DNA of 64,000 nt. It comes from Krasilnikovia cinnamomea (GTDB lineage Bacteria; Actinomycetota; Actinomycetes; Mycobacteriales; Micromonosporaceae). Shown piece after piece: positions 21,237 through 29,552 of this stretch. The stretch spans positions 1,798,001-1,862,000 of the forward strand of contig NZ_SHKY01000001.1 in the NCBI RefSeq assembly GCF_004217545.1, read 5' to 3'. Every line of letters starts with the position of its first letter. Position 1 is the first letter of the stretch. The position numbers were made by a program, and so were the translations under genes. The notes beneath the pieces are model-generated. The model worked only from the letters and a program-made list of their open reading frames with translations, was not told the origin of the DNA and did no database searches.

Positions 21237-22010
21237 TCAGCGCCCGGTGAACTTCGGCTTGCGCTTCTGCACGAACGCGGTCGTGCCCTCGACCCGGTCG
21301 TCGGTGGCGAACAGGCCCGCGAACAGCTGACTCTCCCAGCTCAGACCGGCGGCCAGGTCCATGCTGAGGCCGCCGTCGACCGCCAGCTTCGCGGCGCGCA
21401 GCGCCAGGGCGGGACCATTCAGGTACGGCCGGACCAGCTCGACCGCCGTCTCGTACACGTCGGCGGCCGGTGCGACCCGGTCGGCGAGCCCGATCCGCAG
21501 CGCCTCCTCGGCGTCGACCATCCGGCCCGAGAAGATCAGGTCCTTGGCGCGGGCCGGGCCGACCAGCCGGGCCAGCCGCTGGGTGCCACCGGCGCCCGGG
21601 ATCAGCCCGAGCTTGATCTCCGGCTGGCCGAGTTTCGCGTCGTCGGCGACCACCCGCCAGTCGCAGGCCAGGGCCAGCTCGCAGCCGCCGCCCAGGGCGT
21701 ACCCGGTGATCGCGGCGACGACCGGCTTGGGGATCCGCGCGACCGCGTCGAACGCCGAGGACAGCGCGGCCGCGCGTACGGTCATGTCCTGGTAGCTGGT
21801 GGTGGTGAACTCCGTAATGTCCGCGCCGGCCGCGAACACCTTCTCCCCGCCGTACACGATGACCGCGCGCACGTCCGGGTCCTGCTCGGCCGCCTGCGCC
21901 GCCGCCCGCAGCTCCTCCTGGACCTGCGTGTTCAACGCGTTCATCGGGGGCCGTTCGAGCCTGATGGTGCCGATGCCCTCGGTGGTCTCGAGCCGTACGA
22001 AGTCGCCCAC
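21237..22010 (-). CDS. Enoyl-CoA hydratase/isomerase family protein
   Basis: 257 residues, crotonase fold. Both hydratase glutamates are present: one in GGGCELALACDW and one in PEIKLGLIPGAGGTQRL. The oxyanion-hole region FAAGADITEF is also typical. It hydrates enoyl-CoA in beta-oxidation or degradation of branched acids. Chain-length preference cannot be read. It is monocistronic here, divergent from the DUF6232 gene and 75 bp upstream of the Hsp70-like gene on the same strand. Confidence 0.93.
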   Translation of the reverse strand: MGDFVRLETTEGIGTIRLERPPMNALNTQVQEELRAAAQAAEQDPDVRAVIVYGGEKVFAAGADITEFTTTSYQDMTVRAAALSSAFDAVARIPKPVVAAITGYALGGGCELALACDWRVVADDAKLGQPEIKLGLIPGAGGTQRLARLVGPARAKDLIFSGRMVDAEEALRIGLADRVAPAADVYETAVELVRPYLNGPALALRAAKLAVDGGLSMDLAAGLSWESQLFAGLFATDDRVEGTTAFVQKRKPKFTGR

Positions 22011-22089
22011 GCTGCCGCCTCCTCCAGTGTCGATTCACGTCAGCCTACGACGGGTACCCGATAGGGTGGCGGCGGCGGAGGAGGCGGGA

Positions 22090-22554
22090 TTGATCACGTA
22101 CTACCGGGACCCGGAGGTCGTAGTCACGTCGGCCCGCATCCGCATCGGAGGTCACGACTACCGGCCCGACGATCTCGACCTGGTGTGGCACCGGCGGGGC
22201 CCCCGGTCCTGGACGACCGTCGCCGGGCGCGGCGCGGCGGGCATGCTGATCCTCGTCCCGGTTCTCCTCGGTGCGCTCGGTGTCCTGCTGGCGCTGATTC
22301 TGGAGGCCCCGGCGGCCACCACGATCATCCTGGGCGGGGGCGGCGTCCTGCTGGGGCTCGCCGCGGTGCCTACGGCGGACGTGGTTCTGGACCGGGTCGA
22401 CCGCTCGTACGACCGGGGCAGCCGGCCGCTGCAGATCTGGGGCCGGGTGCGCGGCACGGACGTGCTGCTGTTGAACACCACGGACCGGCGGCGGTTCGGC
22501 CAGATCTACCGGGCGCTGCAGCGGGCCCTCGAGTCCGGTCCGGTGAAGCGGTGA
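22090..22554 (+). CDS. DUF6232 family membrane protein
   Basis: 154 residues from a TTG at 22090, preferred because GGAGGAGG lies about 6 nt upstream; a GTG at 22066 is in frame. A TAGGGT -10 hexamer at 22062-22067 would give a short leader that includes the SD. It opens ITYYRDPEVVVTSARIRIGG, then two adjacent hydrophobic segments (about residues 50-75 and 78-100), then a soluble end FGQIYRALQRALE. These are DUF6232 hallmarks. No function is known. It overlaps the next gene by 4 bp (GTGA). Confidence 0.75.
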   Translation: MITYYRDPEVVVTSARIRIGGHDYRPDDLDLVWHRRGPRSWTTVAGRGAAGMLILVPVLLGALGVLLALILEAPAATTIILGGGGVLLGLAAVPTADVVLDRVDRSYDRGSRPLQIWGRVRGTDVLLLNTTDRRRFGQIYRALQRALESGPVKR

Positions 22555-22913
22555 AGCGGGACGTGATCGCCCTGGCCGCGCTGCTGGCCACCTCGGGCAT
22601 CGGTCACTTCGCGCGGCCGGGGCCCTTCGACCGCATCGTCCCGCAGGCCCTGCCGGGCAGCCCCCGGACGTGGACGTACCTGAGCGGGGCGGCGGAGCTG
22701 GCGGTGGCCGCGGCCCTGGTCCGGCCGGGCAGCCGGCGGCGGGGTGCGCTGGCGGCGGCCGGACTGTTCGTCGCGGTGTTCCCGGCCAACGTCAAGATGG
22801 CGCTCGACTGGCGGCACGCCCCGCCGGTGTACCGGGCCGCCGCGTACGCCCGCCTGCCCCTGCAGGTGCCGCTGGTCTGGTGGGCGCTACGGGTGGCCCG
22901 CTCGGCGCGCTGA
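22551..22913 (+). CDS. DoxX-like membrane protein
   Basis: 120 residues. The GTG start overlaps the preceding TGA. Three to four hydrophobic helices are visible, with the DoxX-like opening TSGIGHFARPGPFDRIVPQALPG cut by a short loop and the late motif FPANVKMALDW. DoxX-family proteins are small four-helix membrane proteins, some tied to redox homeostasis. Translational coupling to the DUF6232 gene suggests a joint role, but nothing more specific can be said. Confidence 0.75.
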   Translation: MKRDVIALAALLATSGIGHFARPGPFDRIVPQALPGSPRTWTYLSGAAELAVAAALVRPGSRRRGALAAAGLFVAVFPANVKMALDWRHAPPVYRAAAYARLPLQVPLVWWALRVARSAR

Positions 22914-22970
22914 GCCGAGTTCGCGAAACCGCCGCGCACCGGCGGCCGGACGGGCGAGGATCAGGGCACC

Positions 22971-23516
22971 ATGACAGCCCACACCCAGGTACGCCCGACG
23001 GGCGTCGAGCGCACCTTCGGCGATGACGAGATCATCGTCACGAAGACCGACCCGCGGGGCATCATCACGTACGCCAACGACGTGTTCCTGCGGGTCTCGG
23101 CGCTGACCGAGAACGACGCGATCGGCTACCCGCACAGCCTGATCCGGCACCCGGACATGCCGCGCGCGGTGTTCAAGCTGCTCTGGGACACCCTGGAGCA
23201 GCGCCAGGAGATGTTCGCCTACATCAAGAACCTGGCCGTCGACGGCGCGCACTACTGGGTGTTCGCCCACGTCACGCCGACCGTCGACGTGACCGGGCAG
23301 GTGGTCGGCTACCACTCCAACCGGCGCCGCCCCGACCCGCCCGCGGTGGCCGCGGCCGCGGAGCTGTACGCGGAGCTGCGCGCGGAGGAGCAACGGCACG
23401 CCGGGGCGCGACAGGCGGTGGCGGCGTCGCTCGCCCTGCTGGACGAGAAGCTGGTCGCGCGCGGACAGACCTATGAGGAGTTCGTGTGGGAGCTCACGAA
23501 CAAGGCCAACCCGTGA
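22971..23516 (+). CDS. Aer-type PAS domain protein (sensor half of a split chemoreceptor)
   Basis: 181 residues. A single PAS domain fills residues 15-120 and shows the Aer-type motif [12 protein letters not shown] and [18 protein letters not shown]. In Aer this domain binds FAD and senses redox or oxygen; whether FAD binds here is inference. A helical end follows. There is no transmembrane segment, HAMP or signalling domain in this protein. The next gene, overlapping by 4 bp (GTGA), encodes a soluble methyl-accepting signalling domain, so the two halves of an Aer receptor appear as separate, coupled genes. Confidence 0.88.
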   Translation: MTAHTQVRPTGVERTFGDDEIIVTKTDPRGIITYANDVFLRVSALTENDAIGYPHSLIRHPDMPRAVFKLLWDTLEQRQEMFAYIKNLAVDGAHYWVFAHVTPTVDVTGQVVGYHSNRRRPDPPAVAAAAELYAELRAEEQRHAGARQAVAASLALLDEKLVARGQTYEEFVWELTNKANP

Positions 23517-24466
23517 AGCATCGCGCCAAGGGAACGGCCGTCCGGCATCGGGCCGAGGCACCGGCCGTCACCCCGGCCGACGCCGGCACGGCGCTGCGGT
23601 TCATCGCCGAGGTGTGCCGTCGCGCGCAGGCCGGTGACCTGGAGGCGCGGCTGCCCCCGCTGGGCGACTCGGAGGCGGCCGTGGCGGCGCGCTCGGCGAT
23701 CAACGGACTGCTGGACGTCACGGACGCGTACGTCCGGGAATCGGGTGCCTCGCTGGCCGCCGCCGCCGAAGGGCGGTTCCACCGCCGGTTCCTGACCCGG
23801 GGCCTGGGCGGCGCGTTCCGCTCCGGGGCGGAGCTGATCGCCCGGTCGACCGACGCGATGAGCGACTCGGCGGAGCACCTGGTCGAGGCGCGGCAGTCCC
23901 GGGTGTCGCTGGCCGACGAGCTGGAATCGGCCGTGCTGACGGTCTCCGAGCAGGTGGCGACCGCCGCGACGGAGATGGGTGCGTCGGCCAAAGGGCTGGC
24001 GGACTTCGCCCGCGACGCGGTGGCCGACGCCGAGCGGGGCCTGGAGACGGTGGGGTCGCTGCGGACGTCGTCCGAACAGATCCGGCACGCGGTCGACCTG
24101 ATCAACCAGGTGGCGTCGCAGACCCGCCTGCTGGCGCTGAACGCCACGATCGAGGCGGCCCGGGCCGGGGAGGCCGGTCGCGGCTTCAGCGTGGTGGCGG
24201 GCGAGGTCAAGACGCTGGCGAACGAGACCAGCAGCTCCAGCGAGGAGATCATGACCCAGGTCAGCACGGTGCAGCAGGCGGCCGCCGACGCCATCGCCGT
24301 GCTGGAGGCCGTGACGGCCAACATCCGGGAGATGAGCGGCCTGGTCGACGGCATCGCGACCGCCGTGGACGGCGGCCGGGACGCCGGGACGACCGGGCTG
24401 TCCCAGCTGGCCGAGGTGCTGCGCAGCGAGGTCAACCGCTTCGTCACCACGGCCCGCCAGGGCTGA
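23513..24466 (+). CDS. Soluble methyl-accepting chemotaxis signalling protein
   Basis: 317 residues from the GTG at 23513, which overlaps the stop of the PAS gene; a GTG at 23486 is possible. The C-terminal half is a chemoreceptor signalling domain with hairpin tip [27 protein letters not shown] in pieces as expected and the adapter motif [16 protein letters not shown]. No transmembrane segment or periplasmic domain is present, so it is cytoplasmic. The N-terminal 100 residues are helical and HAMP-like in length. It should couple to CheW/CheA encoded elsewhere, with input from the PAS partner. Confidence 0.88.
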   Translation: MKHRAKGTAVRHRAEAPAVTPADAGTALRFIAEVCRRAQAGDLEARLPPLGDSEAAVAARSAINGLLDVTDAYVRESGASLAAAAEGRFHRRFLTRGLGGAFRSGAELIARSTDAMSDSAEHLVEARQSRVSLADELESAVLTVSEQVATAATEMGASAKGLADFARDAVADAERGLETVGSLRTSSEQIRHAVDLINQVASQTRLLALNATIEAARAGEAGRGFSVVAGEVKTLANETSSSSEEIMTQVSTVQQAAADAIAVLEAVTANIREMSGLVDGIATAVDGGRDAGTTGLSQLAEVLRSEVNRFVTTARQG

Positions 24467-24473
24467 GGTCCGC

Positions 24474-25406
24474 TCAGTCGCCGCCGTACAGCGCGTCGAT
24501 GTCGGCGCGGGTGGGCAGCGAGACCGAGGCGCCGACCGTACGCACGCAGGCGGCGCCCGCCGCGGCGGCCCACCGCACCGCCTCGACCAGGTCGCGTCCC
24601 TCGCCCCAGGCCACCGCGAGCGCGCCGGTGAAGGCGTCGCCCGCCGCGGTCGAGTCGGCCACCGCCACCCGGTACGCACCGATCCGCTCGTCGCGGCCGT
24701 CGCGCTCGGCGTAGCGGGCGCCGTCGGCGCCGAGGGTGAGCACCACCCGGGGCGCCAGGGCCAGCAGGGCGTCCACGTCGGGTTCCGCCTGCCCGGTGAC
24801 GGCCCGCGCCTCGTTCTCGTTGACGACGAGCAGGTCCACGGCCGCCAGCAGGTCGGGTGGCAGGGGCCGGGCCGGGGCCGCGTTGAGCACCACCCGGGTC
24901 CCGGCGGCGCGGGCCACCCGGGCGGCCTCGGTGACCGTCGCGGCGGGGATCTCCTGCTGGCAGACGAGGACGTCGGCGGCGCCGATCACCGCCCGCTCCG
25001 CCGCGGTGAGGTCGGTGAAGGTGCTGTTCGCGCCCGGGCTCACGATGATCGAGTTCTCGCCCCGGCGGTCCACCATGATGACGGCCACCCCGGAGGGGCC
25101 GTAGCTGACCCGTACGTGATCCGTGTCCACTCCGGAGGCGGCCAGCCGGGCCTTCAGCGTCACCCCGAACGCGTCCGAGCCGATGGCGCCGAGGAAGGTA
25201 CACCGGCCGCCCGCGCGGGCCGCCGCGATGGCCTGGTTGGCGCCCTTGCCGCCGGGGACCATGAGGAAGTCGTCGCCGAGCACGGTCTCCCCCGGCAGCG
25301 GCAGCCGCTCGGCGAGGCCGACCAGGTCCATGTTGGCGCTGCCGGCGACGACGATCCCGGGCTCAGGCGGTGCCGGCATGTGCGTGCGCTCGGTGCTCTC
25401 GCTCAC
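24474..25406 (-). CDS. rbsK: Ribokinase (PfkB family)
   Basis: 310 residues. The GTG start at 25406 overlaps the stop of the ABC gene (GTGA). An ATG at 25379 is the alternative and is closer to the usual ribokinase start. The PfkB signatures are present: GGKGANQA near residue 50 and the catalytic block DSTAAGDAFTGAL with its Asp. It phosphorylates ribose, or a similar sugar, at the 5-hydroxyl. No ribose transporter is adjacent, and the coupled gene is a soluble ABC ATPase, an unusual partner. It converges with the chemoreceptor gene, 7 bp apart. Confidence 0.85.
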   Translation of the reverse strand: MSESTERTHMPAPPEPGIVVAGSANMDLVGLAERLPLPGETVLGDDFLMVPGGKGANQAIAAARAGGRCTFLGAIGSDAFGVTLKARLAASGVDTDHVRVSYGPSGVAVIMVDRRGENSIIVSPGANSTFTDLTAAERAVIGAADVLVCQQEIPAATVTEAARVARAAGTRVVLNAAPARPLPPDLLAAVDLLVVNENEARAVTGQAEPDVDALLALAPRVVLTLGADGARYAERDGRDERIGAYRVAVADSTAAGDAFTGALAVAWGEGRDLVEAVRWAAAAGAACVRTVGASVSLPTRADIDALYGGD

Positions 25407-26230
25407 GCGCCACGCGCGGTGTACCGGTCGCCGGTGCGCTGCACCACCAGCGGCAGGCCGAAGGTCTTGGACAGGTTCTCCGCGGTCAGGGTCTCGCCGA
25501 GCAGACCGGCGGCCACCACCGTGCCCTCCCGCAGCAGCATGGCGTGGGTGAAGCCGGGCGGGATCTCCTCGACGTGGTGGGTGACCAGCACCATGGCGGG
25601 AGCGTCCGGGTCGAGGGCGAGGTCGGTGAGGCGGGCGACGAGGTCCTCCCGGCCGCCCAGGTCCAGCCCGGCCGACGGCTCGTCTAGCAGCATCAGCTCC
25701 GGGTCGGTCATCAGGGCCCGGGCGATCTGGGTGCGCTTGCGTTCGCCCTCGGACAGGGTGCCGAACTCGCGTTCCGCGAGGGGGCCCATGCCGAGCTGGT
25801 CGAGCAGGGCGCGGGCGCGGGCCTCGTCCTGGGGGTCGTACTGCTCGCGCCACCGGCCCACCACGGACCATGCCGCGGTGACCACCACGTCGAGCACCCG
25901 CTCGGTGGGCGGCAGCCGGTCGGCGAACGCGCCGGTGGTCAGGCCGACCCGGGTACGCAGCTCGTTGACGTCCGTGCGGCCCAGCCGCTCCCCCAGCACC
26001 CAGGCCGTGCCGCGCGACGGGTGCATCCGGGCCGAGGCGAGGTTGAGCAGGGTGGTCTTGCCCGCGCCGTTGGGGCCGAGCACCACCCAGCGTTCGTCCA
26101 ACTCGACCTGCCAGGACAGGCCTCGGACGAGGAAGTTGCCGCCGCGGATCACGCTCACGCGGTCGAACTTCAGGACGGTGTCGGCGTCGGGGGGCGTGGG
26201 TGCGGCAGCGTCGAGCACGGCTCCATCCAA
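25403..26230 (-). CDS. Soluble ABC ATPase (ModF/YlmA-like)
   Basis: 275 residues, one nucleotide-binding domain. Walker A is GPNGAGKT, the signature LSEGERKR, Walker B LMLLDEPSAGLD and the switch histidine sits in VTHHVEEIP. There is no membrane domain and no permease gene beside it. The long insert after Walker A and the VTHHVEEIPPGFTH block resemble stand-alone ATPases related to ModF/YlmA, whose partners are mostly unknown. The gene begins 37 bp after the ROK regulator stop on the same strand and is coupled to rbsK, so the three may be one transcript. Confidence 0.85.
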   Translation of the reverse strand: MDGAVLDAAAPTPPDADTVLKFDRVSVIRGGNFLVRGLSWQVELDERWVVLGPNGAGKTTLLNLASARMHPSRGTAWVLGERLGRTDVNELRTRVGLTTGAFADRLPPTERVLDVVVTAAWSVVGRWREQYDPQDEARARALLDQLGMGPLAEREFGTLSEGERKRTQIARALMTDPELMLLDEPSAGLDLGGREDLVARLTDLALDPDAPAMVLVTHHVEEIPPGFTHAMLLREGTVVAAGLLGETLTAENLSKTFGLPLVVQRTGDRYTARGA

Positions 26231-26267
26231 CCACGCACCGGTCCGGGCCCCGGACGGCGTGCCGCGC

Positions 26268-27446
26268 TCATCCCGTGGTGGAGCCGAACACCTCGTCGCG
26301 TACGGCGTCGAGCGCGGTGCGCAGCGCCCCGGTCAGCACGGGCTCGGCGGCCACCTCGCTGAGTACGACGCGCGGCGAGACCAGGCTGATCGTGGCGACC
26401 TCACGTTCGACCCGTTCGGCGAGGGCGGCGCCGCCGGCCTGGTTGACCTCGCCGCCGAGGACGATCAGCGGCGGGTCGAGCACGGCGCAGGTGGCGGCGA
26501 CGCCGAGGGCGAAGCGCCGGGCCAGTTCGTCGAGAACGGGCTCACCGGGCTCGCCCGCGGCGACCGCGGCCCGCACCACGTCGGCCGCGGCGGCGCCCTT
26601 GAAGCCGTGTTCCCGGCCGATGGCCTTGACCGCGTCGGCCCCGGCGATCGTCTGGTACGCGCCCTTGACGCCGTGCCGGGACGCGTTGCGCGGGATCTCG
26701 GCCCCGGCCACCGGCAGGTAGCCGATCTCGCCGGCCGCGCCGGAGGCGCCGTGGTGCAGCCGCCCGTTGATGACGCTGGCCAGGCCGACGCCGCGGCCGA
26801 CCCAGAACAGCACGAAGTCGTCGACCCCGACGGCCGCGCCGGTGTGCGCCTCGGCGATCGCGGCGAGGTTCACGTCGTTGCCGAAGACCACCGGCGTGCT
26901 GAGGTCCTTGCGCAGCTCGTCGAGGAGGCCGCGGTGCCAGCGGGGCAGGTCCCAGGCGAAGGAGATCTCGCCGGTCGTCGGTTCCACCAGGCCGGGGGTG
27001 CCGAGCACGACGCGGCGTACGGAACTCATGTCGGCGCCCGCCCGCGCCGCGGCCTGCACGACCGCGCTGTGCACGACCCCGACCGGGTCGTCGGTGTCCC
27101 TGGTCGACAGCTCGACCCGGCCGATGATGGCCCCGGTGATGTCGGCGCAGGCGGCGAGCACCCGGTCGGGGCCGACGTCGACGCCGATGACGTGCGCGCT
27201 GCCGGGGGTCACGGCGTAGAGCTGGGCGTTGGGCCCGCGCCCGCCGGCCTGCTCCCCGACGCGGCGCACCAGGCCGCGCTCCTCCAGCCGCTCGACCAGC
27301 TGCGAGGCGGTTACCTTGCTGAGGCCGGTCATGGCGCCGAGCTGCGCCCTGGTCAGCGGGCCACGGGTGAGCAGCAGTTCGAGGGCCGCGCGGTCGTTGA
27401 GCGCGCGCAACAGCCGGGGGGTGCCCGGGAGGCGGGTGGCGGCCAT
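26268..27446 (-). CDS. ROK-family transcriptional repressor
   Basis: 392 residues. A winged helix (residues 20-75, with LTRAQLGAMTGLSKVTASQLVERL) leads into a ROK sugar-kinase-like domain (GVDVGPD near residue 90, FGNDVNLAA near 204). The sugar-kinase zinc motif CxCGxxGC is absent: the region after GAAGEIGYLPV has no cysteines. The gene is divergent from the GH3 hexosaminidase. A dyad at 27466-27487 in the 192-bp gap is a plausible operator, so it probably represses the hexosaminidase and itself until an aminosugar binds. Confidence 0.88.
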   Translation of the reverse strand: MAATRLPGTPRLLRALNDRAALELLLTRGPLTRAQLGAMTGLSKVTASQLVERLEERGLVRRVGEQAGGRGPNAQLYAVTPGSAHVIGVDVGPDRVLAACADITGAIIGRVELSTRDTDDPVGVVHSAVVQAAARAGADMSSVRRVVLGTPGLVEPTTGEISFAWDLPRWHRGLLDELRKDLSTPVVFGNDVNLAAIAEAHTGAAVGVDDFVLFWVGRGVGLASVINGRLHHGASGAAGEIGYLPVAGAEIPRNASRHGVKGAYQTIAGADAVKAIGREHGFKGAAAADVVRAAVAAGEPGEPVLDELARRFALGVAATCAVLDPPLIVLGGEVNQAGGAALAERVEREVATISLVSPRVVLSEVAAEPVLTGALRTALDAVRDEVFGSTTG

Positions 27447-27465
27447 AGCTCCTCTGTCCCCTAGT

Positions 27466-27487
27466 ATTTAGGATTGTTTCCTATTAC
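27466..27487. promoter_or_regulatory. Probable ROK operator between the repressor and GH3 genes
   Basis: The core TAGGATTGTTTCCTA (27469-27483) is a dyad with arms TAGGA and TCCTA around TTGTT, embedded in a rare AT-rich patch. On the minus strand it reads TAGGAAACAATCCTA, close to the TAGGAAAC-type sites I recall for actinobacterial ROK regulators. It starts 20 bp upstream of the ROK start codon. Confidence 0.5.
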
Positions 27488-27638
27488 AGTGGCGGCGCAC
27501 ATCAGGTAGCCGCAGCGTAACGGTCGGCACGCTACCCGACTGCGGTACGTGGCCTATCGACACCCGACGATCATGACAGTTCACGGCCCGCGAGGACCAG
27601 GGTGCGAACGGCCGGACCCGCGAACGGAAAGGACACCC

Positions 27639-29093
27639 ATGGCGACCGATCCCGGACTGCGCCGCCTCGGCCTGCGGACCCTGCTGGCGGCGTTCCCCGG
27701 CACCTCCGCACCGGACTGGGCCGTGGCCCTGCTCGACGAGGGGCTCGCCGGTCACACCCTGTTCGGCACGAACGTCGCCGACCGCGACCAGGTCGCCGGG
27801 CTCACCGCCGAGCTGCGCCGGGCACGGCCGGACGTCCTCATCGCCATCGACGAGGAGGGCGGCGACGTCACCCGGCTGGCACACCGGACGGGCAGCCCGT
27901 ACCCGGGCAACGCCGCCCTGGGCGCGGTCGACGACGTGGATCTCACCCGATCGGTGTACGCCGCCATCGGCACGGACCTGGCCGCCACCGGGGTGAACCT
28001 GAACCTGGCCCCCACGGTCGACGTGAACACCGCGGACGACAACCCGATCATCGGCACCCGGTCCTTCGGCGCCGATCCGGCCCGGGTGGCCCGGCACGCG
28101 GCCGCCGCCGTCGCGGGCCTGCAGGAGGTCGGCGTTGCCGCCTGCGCCAAGCACTTCCCCGGGCACGGCGCCACGGTCGCCGACTCCCACCTGGAGCTGC
28201 CCACGGTCGACGTGCCGCTGGCCGTGCTGCGCGAGCGGGACCTGCCGCCGTTCGCGGCGGTCGTCGCGGCCGGCGTCCAGGCGGTGATGACCGCGCACAT
28301 CCGGGTGCCGGAACTGACCGGCGACGGTCCGGCCACCTTCAGCCCGGCGGCCGTGACCGGCCTGCTGCGCCACGAGTACGGCTTCCGCGGCGCGGTGGTC
28401 ACGGACGCGCTGGAGATGCGCGGCGCCGCCGAGTCCGCCGGTGGCATCGGCCAGGCCGCGGTGCGTGCCCTCGCCGCCGGTGCGGACCTGCTCTGCGTCG
28501 GCGCCGACGTGGATCACGCCCTGGTCGAGGCGGTGGTCGCCGAGATCGCGGCCGGCGTGCGCGACGGCCGCCTGGCGGCGGGCCGGCTGGAGGAGGCCGC
28601 CGAGCGCACCGCCACCCTGGCCGCCTGGGCCAAGTCCGGGAACGGAGCGGCACCGCTCGACACCACACTCGGGTACGCCGCGGCGCGCCGCGCGGTCCGC
28701 GTCGAGGGCTCGCTCACCGGCCTGGCCGGCCCGCTCGTCGTGCACCTGGAATCCGGCCACTCCATCGCGGAGGGCCGGGTCCCGTGGGGCCTGCTGCCGC
28801 ACCTCGACGGCACGGAGCAGGTGTCCGTGGTGGCCGCCGAGGCGTCCGCCGAGGCGCTGCTCGGCCGGGCCGGTGCCCGGCCGATCGTCGTGGTCGGACG
28901 GCATACCCACCGGGCCACGGCCACCCGCGCGCTGATCGAGCGGCTGGCCGCCGCCCGCCCGGTCGCGGTGGTGGAGATGGGCTGGCCCTCGGCCTGGCGC
29001 CCGGTGGGCGTCCGCGCGTTCGTCACCACGTACGGCGCCAGCCACGCGAACGGGCGGGCGGCCGCGGAGGTTCTGGGCCTGGCCGCCCGCTAG
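27639..29093 (+). CDS. Glycoside hydrolase family 3 beta-N-acetylhexosaminidase (NagZ-like)
   Basis: 484 residues from the ATG at 27639, with GGAAAGGA just upstream. GH3 features: IAIDEEGGDVTRL, the NagZ-type loop KHFPGHGATVADSHLELP (from K171) with its Asp-His acid/base pair, and the nucleophile D256 in VVTDALEM. The DSH histidine marks it as an N-acetylglucosaminidase rather than a beta-glucosidase. There is no signal peptide, so it should act in the cytoplasm, possibly on muropeptides or chitin fragments. The C-terminal 150 residues form a GH3 C-domain-like fold. It is divergent from a ROK repressor. Its stop overlaps that of the response regulator on the other strand. Confidence 0.9.
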   Translation: MATDPGLRRLGLRTLLAAFPGTSAPDWAVALLDEGLAGHTLFGTNVADRDQVAGLTAELRRARPDVLIAIDEEGGDVTRLAHRTGSPYPGNAALGAVDDVDLTRSVYAAIGTDLAATGVNLNLAPTVDVNTADDNPIIGTRSFGADPARVARHAAAAVAGLQEVGVAACAKHFPGHGATVADSHLELPTVDVPLAVLRERDLPPFAAVVAAGVQAVMTAHIRVPELTGDGPATFSPAAVTGLLRHEYGFRGAVVTDALEMRGAAESAGGIGQAAVRALAAGADLLCVGADVDHALVEAVVAEIAAGVRDGRLAAGRLEEAAERTATLAAWAKSGNGAAPLDTTLGYAAARRAVRVEGSLTGLAGPLVVHLESGHSIAEGRVPWGLLPHLDGTEQVSVVAAEASAEALLGRAGARPIVVVGRHTHRATATRALIERLAAARPVAVVEMGWPSAWRPVGVRAFVTTYGASHANGRAAAEVLGLAAR

Positions 29094-29464
29094 GGGTCGA
29101 CCGCCGTCCGGGTGAGCACGTCGGTCACCTCGGTGAGCAGCGCATCGGGCAGGAACGGCTTGCCCACCACCGCGTCGAAACACGCCAGGGCGTGTTCGTC
29201 GTACGCGTCGATCGAGCCGCTGACGACCACCACCGGGATGTGCCGCAGTTGCGGGTCGTCGCGGATCGCCTGGCACAACTGCTGGCCGTCCATGTTCGGC
29301 ATGCGAAAGTCCGTCACCACGGCCTGCGGATGGTGCTCCCGCACGGCCGCCAGCGCCGCGACGCCGTCGGCGGTGTCGATCACCGTGTGCCCCGCACCGC
29401 GCAGGACCCGCTGGATCACGAACCGGATGTCCTCGTCGTCTTCCGCCGTCACAACCACTGCCAT
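29090..29464 (-). CDS. Receiver-only response regulator
   Basis: 124 residues from the ATG at 29464; a longer open frame upstream is not conserved. It is a single receiver domain: acidic pair in TAEDDED, phospho-acceptor D52 in VVTDFRMPNMDG, Ser82 and K102 in VVGKPF. No output domain is present, so it signals by protein contact. It lies 88 bp downstream of a sensor kinase on the same strand, its likely partner. Its stop shares the tetranucleotide CTAG (29090-29093) with the GH3 gene stop on the other strand. Confidence 0.9.
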   Translation of the reverse strand: MAVVVTAEDDEDIRFVIQRVLRGAGHTVIDTADGVAALAAVREHHPQAVVTDFRMPNMDGQQLCQAIRDDPQLRHIPVVVVSGSIDAYDEHALACFDAVVGKPFLPDALLTEVTDVLTRTAVDP

Positions 29465-29552
29465 CTGATCACCGTCCTCGCCGCAGCATTGCCGTGACCG
29501 GGGTCCGAGGTCCGGCCGACGGCGCGAACTCACGCTGTCGGGTGGTGCGGCC

